Shown piece by piece: positions 4,642-6,023 of a stretch of 6,023 nt of DNA (position 1 is its first letter; each line of letters opens with the position of its first letter). Made by a program: the position numbers and the translations under genes. The stretch spans positions 1 through 6,023 of the forward strand of contig JAKQBQ010000179.1 of assembly GCA_029574055.1 (NCBI GenBank), written 5' to 3'. The notes beneath the pieces were generated by a model, which was not told the origin of the DNA, did not search any database, and saw nothing but the letters and a program-made list of their open reading frames with translations. The stretch comes from Methanobacteriota archaeon. Its GTDB lineage: Archaea; Thermoplasmatota; Thermoplasmata; Methanomassiliicoccales; Methanomethylophilaceae.

Positions 4642-6023
4642 ATGTTCCGCAAAAGCAAGATCAAGATAAAGAACCCCAACGCGGTCATGAATGAAGCCCC
4701 CACGGTCGTGGGCATGATGTCCGCTGTCATTGAAGGGGGAGGCTCCATCGACACTGCAGTGAGGGATGTGGCGAAGAACGGGCCTGAGGCATCGTCTGCC
4801 TTGTTCAAAATGATAGTCATAAAGGCGGACACAAGGCAGATACCCGACATATCCCACGGGTTGTCGGAGATGCTGTCCTCCGTCCCTGCGGGGGCGGCGG
4901 CCTTCAGGCGCGCGATACACATGGTCATGGCGGCAGCGGCGTCCTCCGACCATTCGGAAAGGAAGAGGATGCTCGGAGACGCATCCGACATCGCTCTGAC
5001 CGGGCTTAAGGAGATAGGGGAGAGCTACAGCACATCCCTCAACCTCCCATGCATGATGATCTTCGGCATCGGGATAATGGTGCCGATGGTGCTCATGTCG
5101 ATACTGCCGATGCTCAACTTGGGCGGGGTATTCGGAAGCTCTCCCATTGGCGCAGAGCCGATAATACTGGCAACGCTCGTGTTCATACCGGCGGTGATAC
5201 TTTCTCTGATCGTCTCTGTCAAGAGCAAGAACCCTTTCATGAGGTCCACGTCAAACATGGATCTGAAGTATATCGCACCTCTCGCTTCCGCAGCACCGAT
5301 CGCGCTAACTGTCACCATATTCACCGGGGATGCCCAGCTGGCGATGACGATCGCTGCGGTTGTGGCGGGCGCGGCAGTGATGATATACGTGACCCCGTAC
5401 GTCCGCTCGGAGAAGGTAAGGGAGAAGCAGGAGCTGCTCCTTCAGGATTCCGTATTCGAGCTGGGCAACAGGCTGATAGCAGGCGAGAACTTCGAGACGT
5501 CCATTGTGAAAGCGATAGGCGCGAGGTCGGAATGCGCAGCGGTAGCAGAGAGCGTTTACAGAGAGATAGGGATATGCAGGGGAGACGCATGCTCCGCCAT
5601 CGACTCTTCCGTCGGAAAGATATCCGCCCGCCTCTCGGACGTGTTCTGCGACGTATACAGGTGCTCTTTGAAGGACACAAGGGACGCCGGCAGACTGGCA
5701 GTATCGGTGGGAAGGCAGATCCAGGACCAGGATTCCGTCAGGAAGGGGATAAGGAACAAGCTGAAGAGCATGACCGACATGATGACCGGGACCGCAACGG
5801 TGTTCGCACCGCTGGTGCTGGGAATGAGCGTGACGATGCTGGAACCTATATCGAGGGTGATGGACGGCGTCAACCTCGGAGGGACGTCTGTGATCCTTTC
5901 CGCATACCTGATAGAGCTTTGCGTGCTCGTGGCGATACTCACGTCATTCCTGAACGGCAAGATCGATATGAGAGATATAGCATACAGGCTTGGGATGACG
6001 CTCCCTGTGTCGATGATAGTGTT
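4642..6023 (+). CDS. type II secretion system F / TadC / ArlJ-type membrane platform protein (partial)
   Basis: An open frame of 460 codons runs from ATG 4642 to the right edge without a stop. It encodes the inner platform protein that couples the ATPase to pilin assembly in the membrane. After a basic start (MFRKSKIKIK), a cytoplasmic T2SSF-like helical domain spans about 20-135. Hydrophobic segments follow at about 137-158, 172-193, 212-228 and 232-252. A second cytoplasmic T2SSF domain spans about 260-382 (LLLQDSVFELGNRLIAGENF at 266-285), with further membrane segments at about 384-400 and 415-437. A last one probably begins at about 452 and is cut by the window edge. The two-domain, many-helix form is the archaeal GspF/ArlJ layout. 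Direct linkage to the ATPase gene (1-nt gap, AGGTG site) matches the invariant ATPase-platform pairing. Domain 2 is unusually rich in cysteine (C298, C312, C317, C336, C341). Whether it serves pilus, secretion or archaellum is inferred from context only. Confidence 0.9.
   Translation, partial: MFRKSKIKIKNPNAVMNEAPTVVGMMSAVIEGGGSIDTAVRDVAKNGPEASSALFKMIVIKADTRQIPDISHGLSEMLSSVPAGAAAFRRAIHMVMAAAASSDHSERKRMLGDASDIALTGLKEIGESYSTSLNLPCMMIFGIGIMVPMVLMSILPMLNLGGVFGSSPIGAEPIILATLVFIPAVILSLIVSVKSKNPFMRSTSNMDLKYIAPLASAAPIALTVTIFTGDAQLAMTIAAVVAGAAVMIYVTPYVRSEKVREKQELLLQDSVFELGNRLIAGENFETSIVKAIGARSECAAVAESVYREIGICRGDACSAIDSSVGKISARLSDVFCDVYRCSLKDTRDAGRLAVSVGRQIQDQDSVRKGIRNKLKSMTDMMTGTATVFAPLVLGMSVTMLEPISRVMDGVNLGGTSVILSAYLIELCVLVAILTSFLNGKIDMRDIAYRLGMTLPVSMIV

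Noticed and set aside
5304..5312. GCTAACTGT, matching 9 internal bases of the 15-bp box
   Set aside because: It lies within platform-protein codons (Ala-Leu-Thr-Val) with no promoter context, and is a plausible chance partial match.

Overview
The window looks archaeal, most likely a euryarchaeote related to Thermoplasmata/Methanomassiliicoccales. This placement is inferred and moderately confident. The support is: AT-rich TATA-type boxes 21-22 nt before start codons; GGTG-type ribosome sites at internal operon genes; frequent AGG/AGA arginine and ATA isoleucine codons; and a secretion ATPase with archaeal-style motifs (GEVRGEEA, GTIHGDS). No RNA gene, CRISPR array or insertion sequence is visible. 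Nearly all of the sequence is coding, and the only real intergenic spaces are 45 nt (173-217) and 101 nt (2120-2220).

Layout. (1) Positions 1-172, minus strand: the first 57 codons of a small protein with a short basic N-terminus and one hydrophobic helix, resembling a pilin or TadE-like pseudopilin. It runs off the left edge. (2) Positions 218-2119, minus strand: a 633-aa U32 family protein with the four-cysteine Fe-S signature, similar in size and layout to the RlhA/YdcP branch. (3) From 2221 on the plus strand, a tightly packed operon: a 177-aa cysteine-rich protein of unknown function, then a 628-aa type II/IV secretion (GspE/TadA-type) ATPase overlapping it by 1 nt, then a GspF/TadC/ArlJ-type membrane platform protein starting 1 nt after the ATPase and open at the right edge.

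The ATPase and platform protein form the motor core of an archaeal type IV pilus-like (Tad-like) or secretion machine. The divergent pilin-like protein is a plausible structural subunit. The cysteine-rich protein is the first gene of the motor operon and is translationally linked to the ATPase, so it probably serves the same machine, but its role is unknown.

The strongest non-coding signal is a 15-bp sequence, GTAAGCTAACTGTAC, present twice with no mismatch: once in front of the pilin-like gene and once in front of the cysteine-rich gene. Both copies face their gene the same way, sit 10 nt upstream of a similar TATA-like box (TAAATAC or TAATAC), and that box ends exactly 22 nt before the start codon in both. 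This looks like a shared promoter module that co-regulates the two outward-facing pilus units on either side of the U32 gene. The copy serving the pilin-like gene is embedded in the last two codons and stop codon of the U32 gene.
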